Positions 1 through 5,661 are shown, numbered from the stretch's first letter. The stretch is DNA of 8,053 bases from Candidatus Microgenomates bacterium (GCA_015485595.1 WFTH01000012.1:1-8053), one strand, 5' to 3'. Numbers and translations are program-made. Notes: generated from the letters alone by a model not told the origin.

Positions 1-629
1 CTAATTTTGCTTCTAAGTTTGAGGTAATCGTGGTCAATGACGGTAGTCTGGACAAAACGACTCAAGTGGTTAGGCGATGGCAGAAAAAACACCCCAACTT
101 AAAGCTAGTTTCCCATAAAAAAAACAAAGGGTACGGCGCAGCCTTAAAGAGTGGTTTTAAAGCAGCAAAGTACGACTGGATCTTTTTTACTGATGCTGAC
201 TTGCAGTTTAAGCTGAAGGAGCTTGAAGGTTTCCTCCCTTATACTAAAAACTACAAAGCAGTGTTGGGTTATCGAGTCAACCGAGCCGAGGGGTTTCATC
301 GCGAACTAAACGCCAAACTACTCAAGTTGTTTGTCGACATACTTTTTCGGGTTCATGTCAAGGACATTGACTGCGCTTTTAAACTTTTAAAATCAGATGT
401 TGTCAAGCCACTTAAGATTGAGTCTGACGGAGCTTTCGTTTCTTCGGAGATGCTTTATCTGATGAAAAAGAATGATGTTAGGTTCAAACAACTGCCGGTG
501 AGTCACTACCCTAGGCGTTGGGGAAGATCAACCGGCGCCAACCCGCTGGTTATCTTAAAAGCGATGAAAGATGCGATCAAGATCTACAGTCAGGCTAAGT
601 TAGCTCGGTTAAGACGGGGTAAATGGTAG
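1..629 (+). CDS. Family 2 glycosyltransferase (5' end outside window)
   Basis: Probably transfers a sugar from a nucleotide- or lipid-linked donor during surface glycan or lipid-glycan synthesis, acting in the cytoplasm or at the inner face of the membrane. The reading frame is open from base 3, and the residues before the GTG at 30 (EVIV) complete the classic GT-A beta strand that leads into VNDGSLDKT. That GTG is therefore internal, and roughly the first 30-40 residues lie outside the window. Visible motifs (counted from base 3) are VNDGS at about 11-15, NKGYGAALKSGF at about 41-52, and FTDADLQF with the metal-binding DxD at about 62-69. A DCAFKL segment and a basic RRWGRS segment, as in DPM1/GtrB-like GT2 enzymes, follow. 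No C-terminal membrane helix is visible; the protein ends in a basic tail. The family is secure, but the acceptor and donor cannot be told. Confidence 0.9.
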   Translation, partial: NFASKFEVIVVNDGSLDKTTQVVRRWQKKHPNLKLVSHKKNKGYGAALKSGFKAAKYDWIFFTDADLQFKLKELEGFLPYTKNYKAVLGYRVNRAEGFHRELNAKLLKLFVDILFRVHVKDIDCAFKLLKSDVVKPLKIESDGAFVSSEMLYLMKKNDVRFKQLPVSHYPRRWGRSTGANPLVILKAMKDAIKIYSQAKLARLRRGKW

Positions 630-702
630 AGGTGTCGTTTGATTTGAAAAATCTAGAAAGATTAGTAGGTGTTATCAAGCTATTTGAGTATAGTTGATGG
701 CT

Positions 703-717
703 CTTGGAGCAACCAAG
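703..717. other. Weak stem-loop between glycosyltransferase and tRNA-Ser
   Basis: CTTGG and CCAAG pair around a five-base loop in the gap between two convergent genes. No T-tract follows on either strand, so it is not a convincing intrinsic terminator. It may help form the 3' end of the tRNA precursor or be chance. Confidence 0.2.
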
Positions 718-723
718 GAGATT

Positions 724-810
724 TGGCGGAGGTGGTGGGATTCGAACCCACGAAGCCACAAGGGCTCTGGTTTTCAAGACCAGTGCAATTGACCACTATG
801 CGACACCTCC
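724..810 (-). tRNA. tRNA-Ser, anticodon UGA
   Basis: Decodes UCA (and probably other UCN) serine codons. Read on the minus strand, the seven-base acceptor strand GGAGGTG (804-810) pairs perfectly with CACCTCC (728-734). The anticodon arm CTGGT/ACCAG (767-783) holds the loop CTTGAAA, giving anticodon TGA (plus-strand tca at 774-776). The T arm (735-751) has the GTGGG stem, TTCGAAT loop and CCCAC stem. Between anticodon and T arms lies a long variable arm (752-766) with an AGCC/GGCT stem, the class II feature expected of tRNA-Ser. The discriminator base is G (727), as in bacterial tRNA-Ser, and the 3' CCA is encoded (724-726). All arms are intact, so the gene should be functional. Confidence 0.97.
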
Positions 811-859
811 AGTTTCCTTAACTCATTTAATGTTAAGTTAAAGTAGTCAGAACCCAAGT

Positions 860-888
860 ATTTTAGCACGAGTCGACAATCATTTTAA
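860..888 (-). promoter_or_regulatory. Putative promoter for tRNA-Ser (extended -10)
   Basis: On the minus strand, TGC followed by TAAAAT (860-868) forms an extended -10 element. TTAAAA (883-888) sits 17 bases upstream and matches four of six -35 consensus bases. Transcription would start near 853, giving a leader of about 43 bases before the mature tRNA 5' end. The assignment rests on sequence match and position only. Confidence 0.45.
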
Positions 889-932
889 GGGTGGTGGTTT
901 GGAAATTCTTAGAAAAATAAGCTTGTTGGGGC

Positions 933-961
933 TTGATCTTGGTTGTTTTTTAGATTATAAC
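933..961 (+). promoter_or_regulatory. Putative sigma-70-type promoter of the envelope/sigma-factor cluster
   Basis: TTGATC (933-938) and TATAAC (956-961) are separated by an ideal 17-base spacer, matching a housekeeping sigma-70 promoter. A start near 968 would leave a leader of about 50 bases before the Shine-Dalgarno site at 1008-1015. It lies in the divergent gap opposite the tRNA-Ser promoter. It does not resemble the usual ECF -35 (GGAAC-like), so autoregulation by the sigma factor encoded downstream is not evident here. Confidence 0.55.
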
Positions 962-1007
962 TTCCCTAAAGACTCATAAAGATGTTTCTATTGTTATGAA
1001 AGTTGTG

Positions 1008-1015
1008 AAAGGAGG
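1008..1015 (+). promoter_or_regulatory. Strong Shine-Dalgarno site that fixes the start at 1020
   Basis: AAAGGAGG ends four bases before the ATG at 1020. The earlier in-frame ATG at 996 lies upstream of this site and has no ribosome binding site of its own. The site therefore selects 1020, which also gives a standard signal peptide. Confidence 0.75.
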
Positions 1016-1019
1016 CCTT

Positions 1020-1811
1020 ATGACTCGAGCTAGAATCTTTTTTTCCATCTTAGCTGCATCGTTAGCTTTTTTAATGGTGGTGATCTCGATAGGGTCGGTA
1101 GCTTATGCCAGTGATGACTATGAAAAAGAGGTGGAGCAGGAGGTTAAAGAGTCGGTTGAGTCTCAAGTGGAGGAGGTAACTGAAGCAAAAGAAGCAGAGC
1201 AAGAGCGCTATAAGAAAAAGCTGGAGCTAGCTAAAAAGATGGTTGAGTCGATTAAGAAAAAAACCAATCAAGCTGAGGAAACCAAAGAAGAAGTTGAAAA
1301 AGAAAATAAAGAGCAGAAGTATAAAGAGCTTAACGAGATGGGTAAACAGTATGGACTTAACCAAGATGAAGACGAGTATGAGTCAGAAAAGAGAGGGGCA
1401 AACGCAGATAAAGCTTTGGAAATGGCCTGCAATCGAGTTCGAGAGAGATATCAAGAGAGATTAGAGAGATATAAACAAGCGGAAGAACGCTATGTGACTG
1501 GATATGGAAAGGCGATTAGCTATCTTGAAGGAGCCTTAACAAAGCTTGAGTCTTTGGGAGTAGACACGACCGAAGCTAGGGAGGCTTTTGCTACCTTTAA
1601 AGAAAAGATAGATGAGGCCGTGGCAAGCTTAAGGCAAAGCATGAATCTGCTAGAGGATCTGAAGGAGATGAACTGTTCTGAACCGGAAAAGGCACGCAAC
1701 CAGTTGCAGATGGCCAGAGAAGAACTCAAGCAAGCTCGGGAAAAAGCTAAGGAGGCACGTCGGTTTTATAAAGAAGAGTTAAGACCGATACTACTTAACC
1801 TCAAAGGTTAA
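1020..1811 (+). CDS. Secreted coiled-coil protein, function unknown
   Basis: Not recognised as a named family. From ATG 1020 it has 263 residues. Residues 1-30 form a Sec signal peptide: a basic start, a hydrophobic core and the cleavage-like AYA before S31. The mature part is highly charged and almost entirely helical in character, rich in Glu, Lys, Arg and Gln. It has probable coiled-coil stretches at about 33-105 and 130-258, broken by an acidic, glycine-containing segment near 110-128. Two cysteines (C137 and C219) could pair outside the membrane. The stretch around 165-190 (ALTKLESLGVDTTEA) resembles helical-bundle repeats I know from exported proteins of CPR bacteria, but that is recollection, not a search. 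It is the first gene behind the promoter at 933-961 and lies 59 bases before a small lipoprotein gene, so a structural or sensing role in the envelope is plausible. Confidence 0.8.
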   Translation: MTRARIFFSILAASLAFLMVVISIGSVAYASDDYEKEVEQEVKESVESQVEEVTEAKEAEQERYKKKLELAKKMVESIKKKTNQAEETKEEVEKENKEQKYKELNEMGKQYGLNQDEDEYESEKRGANADKALEMACNRVRERYQERLERYKQAEERYVTGYGKAISYLEGALTKLESLGVDTTEAREAFATFKEKIDEAVASLRQSMNLLEDLKEMNCSEPEKARNQLQMAREELKQAREKAKEARRFYKEELRPILLNLKG

Positions 1812-1870
1812 AGCTTAAAAATACTTAAGAAATAGTTAAAGTAGATCAAAAAGTTAAAAAAGGAGTTAAG

Positions 1871-2167
1871 ATGAAAAAACTACTACTTTTTGGTGGAGCT
1901 TTCTTAGTTGCTGGTCTTTTGTTTGCTGGTTGTCAGCAGACCGACTGGCTCAAAGAAAAAGCTTTGAACAAGTTGCAGAATAAGGTAGAAGATAGAGGAG
2001 GCCAGACCTCTACAGTTGAAGGAGCTCCTTTGGGGGATGAGGCCTTGATTAAACAGGCTGAATCAGAGATTAAAAAACCGGCAGATGTGGAAAAGGTAGT
2101 AAACGAGGTAGACAACACCCTAGATCAGTTGGATGAAGGTAGTCTTGACATAGACTTGAACTTCTAA
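1871..2167 (+). CDS. Small putative lipoprotein, function unknown
   Basis: A 98-residue protein not recognised as a known family. It begins with MKK and a hydrophobic stretch leading to a lipobox-like FAGC, which predicts diacylation and anchoring at C21. Phe at -3 is less usual than Leu, with Leu at -4. The mature part (about 78 residues) is hydrophilic. It starts with a helical, Lys/Leu/Asn-rich segment, has a Gly/Gln/Thr-rich flexible middle, and ends in an acidic helix with VEKVVNEVDNTLDQLDE. AAGGAG (1860-1865) lies five bases before ATG 1871, a strong ribosome binding site. The sigma-factor gene starts 18 bases after its stop, so the two are very likely co-transcribed. That makes it a candidate accessory or sensor for the sigma system, which is inference from context only. 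Confidence 0.78.
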   Translation: MKKLLLFGGAFLVAGLLFAGCQQTDWLKEKALNKLQNKVEDRGGQTSTVEGAPLGDEALIKQAESEIKKPADVEKVVNEVDNTLDQLDEGSLDIDLNF

Positions 2168-2185
2168 GTCTTTTTAAAGTTTTTC

Positions 2186-2749
2186 ATGCCCTTATCAAAA
2201 GTTAGCGATGAGTACTTAGTAGAGGTGGTTCGCTCCGAGGATAAGGAGAAGTATGCGTTGTTAGTCAAGCGTTATCAAGACAAACTGCTGCGTTATGCTA
2301 CGATGCTTATCGGTGACGAGTCTCTAGCTTACGATGCGATTCAAAACGCTTTTATTAAAGCTTACCGTAATCTCCATGGTTTTAACACCAAGAAAAAGTT
2401 TTCCAGCTGGATCTATCGCATTGTGCATAACGAGGCAATCAACCTGGTAAAAAAACACAAGCGGGAGATCCACTTGAATGATGAAACATGGAAGATTGGT
2501 TTTCAAGATGAAACAGATCTGGAGCTTGAGTACATTGTAAAGGAAGATCAGGAGTTGGTTAACCGTTGTCTTTTGAAGTTGGATTTTAAATATCGTGAGC
2601 CTTTGATTCTGTTTTTTCTTCAAGGTCATAGCTACGAGGAGATCAGTGATATTTTGCGCCTGCCCATGGGTACGGTGGCTACACGCATAAATCGAGGGAA
2701 AAAATATTTAGCCAAGGTTTGTACTAAACTTAAAGCGGTTGTAAAATAA
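2186..2749 (+). CDS. ECF-type sigma-70 family RNA polymerase sigma factor
   Basis: Directs RNA polymerase to alternative promoters, typically in response to envelope or external signals. At 187 residues it has only the two ECF domains. Region 2 (about 24-92) contains DAIQNAFIKAYRNL and FSSWIYRIVHNEAINLVKK, the segments that bind core polymerase and recognise the -10. Region 4 (about 121-177) contains YREPLILFFLQGHSYEEISDILRLPMGT-type sequence followed by VATRINRGKKYL, the helix-turn-helix for the -35. No region 1.1, region 3 or extra C-terminal domain is present. The ATG at 2186 has no Shine-Dalgarno site but lies 18 bases after the lipoprotein stop, so translation may depend on the upstream gene. 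The next gene, 21 bases on, encodes a membrane protein in the usual anti-sigma position. The specific ECF group and regulon cannot be assigned. Confidence 0.93.
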   Translation: MPLSKVSDEYLVEVVRSEDKEKYALLVKRYQDKLLRYATMLIGDESLAYDAIQNAFIKAYRNLHGFNTKKKFSSWIYRIVHNEAINLVKKHKREIHLNDETWKIGFQDETDLELEYIVKEDQELVNRCLLKLDFKYREPLILFFLQGHSYEEISDILRLPMGTVATRINRGKKYLAKVCTKLKAVVK

Positions 2750-2750
2750 A

Positions 2751-2774
2751 ATGACAAAAAGACTATCTAGATGA
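2751..2774 (+). other. Possible seven-codon minicistron overlapping the next start
   Basis: ATG at 2751 opens a seven-codon frame (MTKRLSR) one base after the sigma-factor stop. Its TGA (2772-2774) overlaps the ATG of the membrane-protein gene in an ATGA arrangement. It could carry ribosomes from the sigma gene to the SD-less start at 2771. It has no Shine-Dalgarno site of its own and may be chance. Confidence 0.25.
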
Positions 2775-3499
2775 GTTATAAAAAGCAAAGACCAGTTAAG
2801 ACGCCCAGAGATCGGATTAGATCATCAAGTATGATCTTAGATCAAGTGATGGATCAGATCAAAAGTGGCCAGGTAAAGATGAGGCCGAAAAGCTACTTTA
2901 TCTTCGGTTCTATCTTAATGGCTAGTGGTCTGGCGGTGTTTTTTGCTTTGGCTGCTTTTTTCTTTAATCATTTCTTTTTTCATCTTTTTAATCTTGGCCT
3001 ATTGGACTTTTGGCAGATGCGTGGCTTAAGCCGACTGCTTTTAGAGGTTTTTCCTTGGTGGTCACTGGTTTTAGCCGGTGTATTTGTAATGCTTGGAGCT
3101 TGGTTAATTCATCAGTATGATGTTGCTTACAAAAAAAACTATAAGGTCATGGTGGCTAGTTTGGTGGCTAGCGCAGTTCTCTTTGGTTTTTTACTTAACT
3201 TTTTAGGTCTTAACCGACTGTTTATGAGACAGCACTTAATGGGTAGGCTTTATCAGGTGGAAAGGGTAGGCGCTAGTTGGTTGGTGGGTAGGGTGATTAA
3301 GGTTGAACCAGAGGATCAGCAACTTGTGGTTAAAGTTGGTCCCCGTCAAGTTAGACTTAAATACTCTAGCAGAACACGACTACCTTACAGAGAGATAGAG
3401 GAGGGGCAGTTAATTCGAGCCGTAGGTCGGTTTGCAAGTAAGAAGAAAGATGTTTTTGAGGCAGATGCTGTAGGTTTGGGCCCAAGGCATTTGAGATAG
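2771..3499 (+). CDS. Three-helix membrane protein, putative anti-sigma factor
   Basis: No named family recognised. The 242-residue protein has a basic N-terminal segment (1-40) that should lie in the cytoplasm. Membrane helices follow at about 41-65, 95-115 and 126-146, with a basic loop (DVAYKKNYK) between the last two. By the positive-inside rule, the C-terminal 95 residues are outside. That part (about 168-234) reads as a small all-beta domain: GRVIKVEPEDQQLVVKVG, a strand-rich middle, then EGQLIRAVGRF. This resembles OB-fold-like DUF5666-type domains. Its position 21 bases after an ECF sigma gene, and a cytoplasmic N-terminus that could hold the sigma factor, fit an anti-sigma role. It lacks the zinc-binding HxxxCxxC motif of ZAS anti-sigma factors, so the role is inferred from context. 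There is no Shine-Dalgarno site, and its start overlaps the stop of a seven-codon frame. Confidence 0.82.
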   Translation: MSYKKQRPVKTPRDRIRSSSMILDQVMDQIKSGQVKMRPKSYFIFGSILMASGLAVFFALAAFFFNHFFFHLFNLGLLDFWQMRGLSRLLLEVFPWWSLVLAGVFVMLGAWLIHQYDVAYKKNYKVMVASLVASAVLFGFLLNFLGLNRLFMRQHLMGRLYQVERVGASWLVGRVIKVEPEDQQLVVKVGPRQVRLKYSSRTRLPYREIEEGQLIRAVGRFASKKKDVFEADAVGLGPRHLR

Positions 3500-3509
3500 A
3501 TAAACTAAA

Positions 3510-3532
3510 AGAGTTTGGATGAAAGAAACTCT
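3510..3532. other. Stem-loop in the gap before the DUF2202 gene
   Basis: AGAGTTT (3510-3516) and AAACTCT (3526-3532) form a perfect seven-base stem around a nine-base loop, 11 bases after the membrane-protein stop. There is no T-tract on the plus strand, so it is not a normal terminator. It could stabilise or process the transcript and so uncouple the DUF2202 gene from the sigma genes. A T-rich run follows on the minus strand, where no gene would use it. Confidence 0.3.
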
Positions 3533-3611
3533 CTCTAACAGCTGTATTAAGAGTAGTAAAAAGTAGTTACAGATCATTAAAAGATTAAAAAAAAGCATCA
3601 CGAAAGCGGAT

Positions 3612-4412
3612 ATGCCAAAAAAACAATCAACAAATAAACCATCTGAACACAGTTACAGAGTCATCCTTATTGGAGGTTTAGTAGTAATAGTGGTGCTAAC
3701 TTCTGGAGTTTTAGCTTTAAACTACAAGCAACAGCCTAAAGACTCAAACCTGCCTGCCACGCCTACTAGCGCGGTAGAAGCAGCTCCAAGAAGAGGTCGA
3801 CCTCAGGCCAAGGGTCCACAAGCTGACCGAGAGAGAGCCGGATTAGTTGCAACCATTAGTCAGTCAAGCCAAAAGAGTTTAACCGCTGCCGATGAAGCAG
3901 GTATTATTAAGATGCGCGAGGAGGAGAAGTTAGCTCGGGATGTTTATCTAACTTTGGCCGATCAGTACAACCTAAGCGTCTTTAGTAACATTGCCAAAGC
4001 CGAGCAGACTCACATGGACTCGGTCAAGGTTCTGTTAGATAAGTACAAAATAAACGACCCCGTGGTTAATGACATGATTGGTGAGTTCTCTGACCCAGAG
4101 ATAAAGCAGCTTTATGACGAGTTGGTCGCCAAAGGTAAGACCTCAACCAAAGACGCTTTGTTAGTAGGGGCCACTATTGAGGACTTGGACATCTATGACC
4201 TGGACAAGCTGACGCAAGAGACAGATAATCCAGACATCAAGCTTGTCTATGAGCGGTTAACTTTAGGTTCAGAAAATCACCTAAGAGCTTTTACCCGAAA
4301 CCTAAAAGAGTTGGGGGTAAACTACGAGCCTGAATACATATCTCAAGAAAGATACGAAGCCATTGTTGCTGTTGTTACCGGTGGTTACCAACGTGGTCTC
4401 AAAAGACGCTAA
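3612..4412 (+). CDS. Membrane-anchored DUF2202 (ferritin-like) protein
   Basis: A 266-residue protein whose C-terminal two thirds match DUF2202, a ferritin-like four-helix family of unknown function. Residues 16-36 form one membrane helix, with a short basic cytoplasmic N-terminus. A flexible Pro/Ala/Arg-rich linker (about 40-90) then puts the domain outside. Domain landmarks are REEEKLARDVYLTL (102-115), NIAKAEQTHMDSVKVLLDKY (126-145), ATIEDLDIYDL (187-197) and GSENHLRAF (219-227). The repeated Glu and ExxH residues (E103-E105, E131/H134, E190, E221, H223) are candidate di-metal ligands, as in ferritin-like folds. This is a family-level inference. The start has no good Shine-Dalgarno site. 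It lies 112 bases after the putative anti-sigma gene and ends before a strong terminator, so it may be the last gene of the cluster. A metal- or oxidant-handling role is possible but unproven. Confidence 0.9.
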   Translation: MPKKQSTNKPSEHSYRVILIGGLVVIVVLTSGVLALNYKQQPKDSNLPATPTSAVEAAPRRGRPQAKGPQADRERAGLVATISQSSQKSLTAADEAGIIKMREEEKLARDVYLTLADQYNLSVFSNIAKAEQTHMDSVKVLLDKYKINDPVVNDMIGEFSDPEIKQLYDELVAKGKTSTKDALLVGATIEDLDIYDLDKLTQETDNPDIKLVYERLTLGSENHLRAFTRNLKELGVNYEPEYISQERYEAIVAVVTGGYQRGLKRR

Positions 4413-4432
4413 AATTTAAGCAAGATCCTGAT

Positions 4433-4444
4433 AAGCATATGCTT
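4433..4444. repeat. 12-base perfect palindrome AAGCATATGCTT
   Basis: A perfect dyad immediately upstream of the terminator hairpin and about 30-60 bases upstream of the next promoter. It could be an operator for the permease promoter. As a hairpin it would have little or no loop, so a protein-binding site is likelier than an RNA structure. Confidence 0.3.
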
Positions 4445-4445
4445 T

Positions 4446-4480
4446 ACCCTCTTGGTTAAAACCGAGAGGGTTTGTGATTT
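4446..4480 (+). terminator. Intrinsic terminator after the DUF2202 gene
   Basis: CCCTCTTGGT (4447-4456) pairs with ACCGAGAGGG (4461-4470) through ten base pairs with one T-G wobble. The loop is TAAA, and an outer A-T pair extends the stem. A T-rich stretch (TTTGTGATTT) follows. It lies 34 bases after the DUF2202 stop and separates the sigma cluster from the permease unit. Confidence 0.85.
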
Positions 4481-4499
4481 AGCTTAATTTTGCTACAAT
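4472..4499 (+). promoter_or_regulatory. Promoter of the permease/CAP unit, overlapping the first ATG
   Basis: TGC followed by TACAAT (4491-4499) is a strong extended -10 element. TTGTGA (4472-4477) lies 16 bases upstream and matches four of six -35 bases; it falls in the T-rich tail of the preceding terminator. Transcription should start near 4506-4507, after the ATG at 4498 and just before the in-frame ATG at 4510. This points to a transcript with almost no leader. Confidence 0.6.
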
Positions 4500-4509
4500 G
4501 TTTGCTAGT

Positions 4510-5649
4510 ATGTTAAACTCTTTTAAAATTTTGGCAGAAAATAGCTCGAAACTCAAGAAACAACTTAACCATTCTTGGGCAAAAGTTGAGCCTTTCAGTA
4601 GTACTCAGATGCACCTGTTAACTTTTTTTGCGTTCACACTTTTGGTGACTTGGTTAACCTACTACTCTTTAAGAGAGATGTTTGCTGTGGGTTTCTTAAC
4701 CGTTTTGTTTGGCATGTTACTTTGGCCGCTTTATAAAAAGATAAACACGATTTTGCCAGGACCACGTTTACTTGCCAGTTTTATTACCATTGTTTTGACT
4801 ATTATCATGATTGTCATTCCGCTATTTTTAGTCGGCAGAATGTTGTTTGGTCAGTTTGTGGCCTTGGCCGGCATGTTTGATATTAACCAAGTGCAGCAGA
4901 CACTGACCGGGTTAGTGGAGCGGTTTAACTCACTGGTGTCGCCGATTCCGGTAATCGGCAGTTATCTAGTGCTTGATTATACAGCGGTAGCGAACACCAT
5001 CGTTGGTTTTTTGGGGGCCATTTCCAGTTCGGTTGTGGGTTTGATCTACCTAAGCGGTCAGAGCGCGCTTAAGTTTTTTATTGACTTCTTTTTAATTACG
5101 GCCTTGTTGTTTTATGCTTTGCCAGACATGGATAAGTTGTATCAATGGCTTGTAGATAACAGTCCTTTCAGTCGATATGCCACCAAGCTTTATTTAAAAA
5201 GATCACACTCGATGATTCTTGATGTGATTCGGGGCTCTTTGGTAGTCTCTTTTGTACAGGCTGTGCTTTCGGCGATCTTTTTGGTAATTTTGCAGGTTCC
5301 AGCAGCCGGGATCATTGCTATCTTGGTTTTCTTTTTATCCTTACTACCAATACTTGGTTCTGGAATTGTTTTGGTTCCGGTCTCGATTTACTACATGGTT
5401 ACTGGTCATTGGTTTATGGGTTTAGCTATCTTGATTTGGCAGGTGATGGTGGTTGCAAGCGTAGACAATGTTTTAAGGCCAGTCTTGGTTTCAGATGACA
5501 GTCATATTCATCCAGCCTTAATGTTGTTGGCGGTAGCCGGCGGGATTGCTTCTTTGGGCATGATGGGTCTTTTATATGGTCCTTTATTGATGATCTTGTT
5601 TCTAACCACCATTGAAGTCTATAATAAAGAGTTTAAAGCCAAGCGTTAA
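4510..5649 (+). CDS. AI-2E family transporter (PF01594-type permease)
   Basis: A polytopic membrane protein of the AI-2E transporter family, whose members export varied small molecules or ions; the substrate is not predictable and need not be autoinducer-2. The frame opens at ATG 4498, but that codon lies in the promoter -10 box, so ATG 4510 is preferred, giving 379 residues. Numbered from 4498, hydrophobic pairs lie at about 38-75 and 92-118. A large loop (about 120-165) follows, then further helices to 372. Family landmarks are VIRGSLVVSFVQAVL (243-257), LPILGSGIVLVPVSIYYMV (283-301), and DNVLRPVLV with the HPALMLLAVAGG segment (323-349). Length is close to the family norm. There is no Shine-Dalgarno site. 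The CAP-protein gene starts 12 bases after its stop, so the two probably form an operon. Confidence 0.92.
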   Translation: MLNSFKILAENSSKLKKQLNHSWAKVEPFSSTQMHLLTFFAFTLLVTWLTYYSLREMFAVGFLTVLFGMLLWPLYKKINTILPGPRLLASFITIVLTIIMIVIPLFLVGRMLFGQFVALAGMFDINQVQQTLTGLVERFNSLVSPIPVIGSYLVLDYTAVANTIVGFLGAISSSVVGLIYLSGQSALKFFIDFFLITALLFYALPDMDKLYQWLVDNSPFSRYATKLYLKRSHSMILDVIRGSLVVSFVQAVLSAIFLVILQVPAAGIIAILVFFLSLLPILGSGIVLVPVSIYYMVTGHWFMGLAILIWQVMVVASVDNVLRPVLVSDDSHIHPALMLLAVAGGIASLGMMGLLYGPLLMILFLTTIEVYNKEFKAKR

Positions 5650-5654
5650 GGTGG
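5649..5654 (+). promoter_or_regulatory. Ribosome binding site at the permease stop
   Basis: AGGTGG shares its first base with the last base of the permease TAA and ends seven bases before ATG 5662. This should couple translation of the CAP-domain gene to the permease. Confidence 0.6.
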
Positions 5655-5661
5655 GCCAGTT

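Noticed and set aside
595..777. Minus-strand open frame of 60 codons
   Set aside because: It overlaps the tRNA-Ser gene and the end of the glycosyltransferase, and its sequence is explained by them.
996..1019. Upstream in-frame ATG of the coiled-coil gene
   Set aside because: It has no ribosome binding site, while AAAGGAGG serves ATG 1020, which also gives a cleaner signal peptide.
1243..1464. Second plus-strand frame inside the coiled-coil gene
   Set aside because: Its Lys/Arg-rich translation is a shifted reading of the Glu/Lys-rich coiled coil, with no start signals.
837..1844. GTTAAAGTAG present at 837-846 and 1835-1844 as a shared operator
   Set aside because: Ten bases of AT-rich sequence found twice in AT-rich gaps, with no matching flanks or fixed distance to a promoter; likely chance.
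2324..2629. Minus-strand open frame of 101 codons
   Set aside because: It lies wholly opposite the ECF sigma gene, has no ribosome binding site and reads as low-complexity sequence.
3510..3532. Stem-loop as an intrinsic terminator for the sigma operon
   Set aside because: The stem is AT-rich with a nine-base loop, and no T-tract follows on the plus strand.
3410..3601. Minus-strand open frame of 63 codons
   Set aside because: It overlaps the end of the membrane-protein gene and an AT-rich gap, and no start signals were seen.
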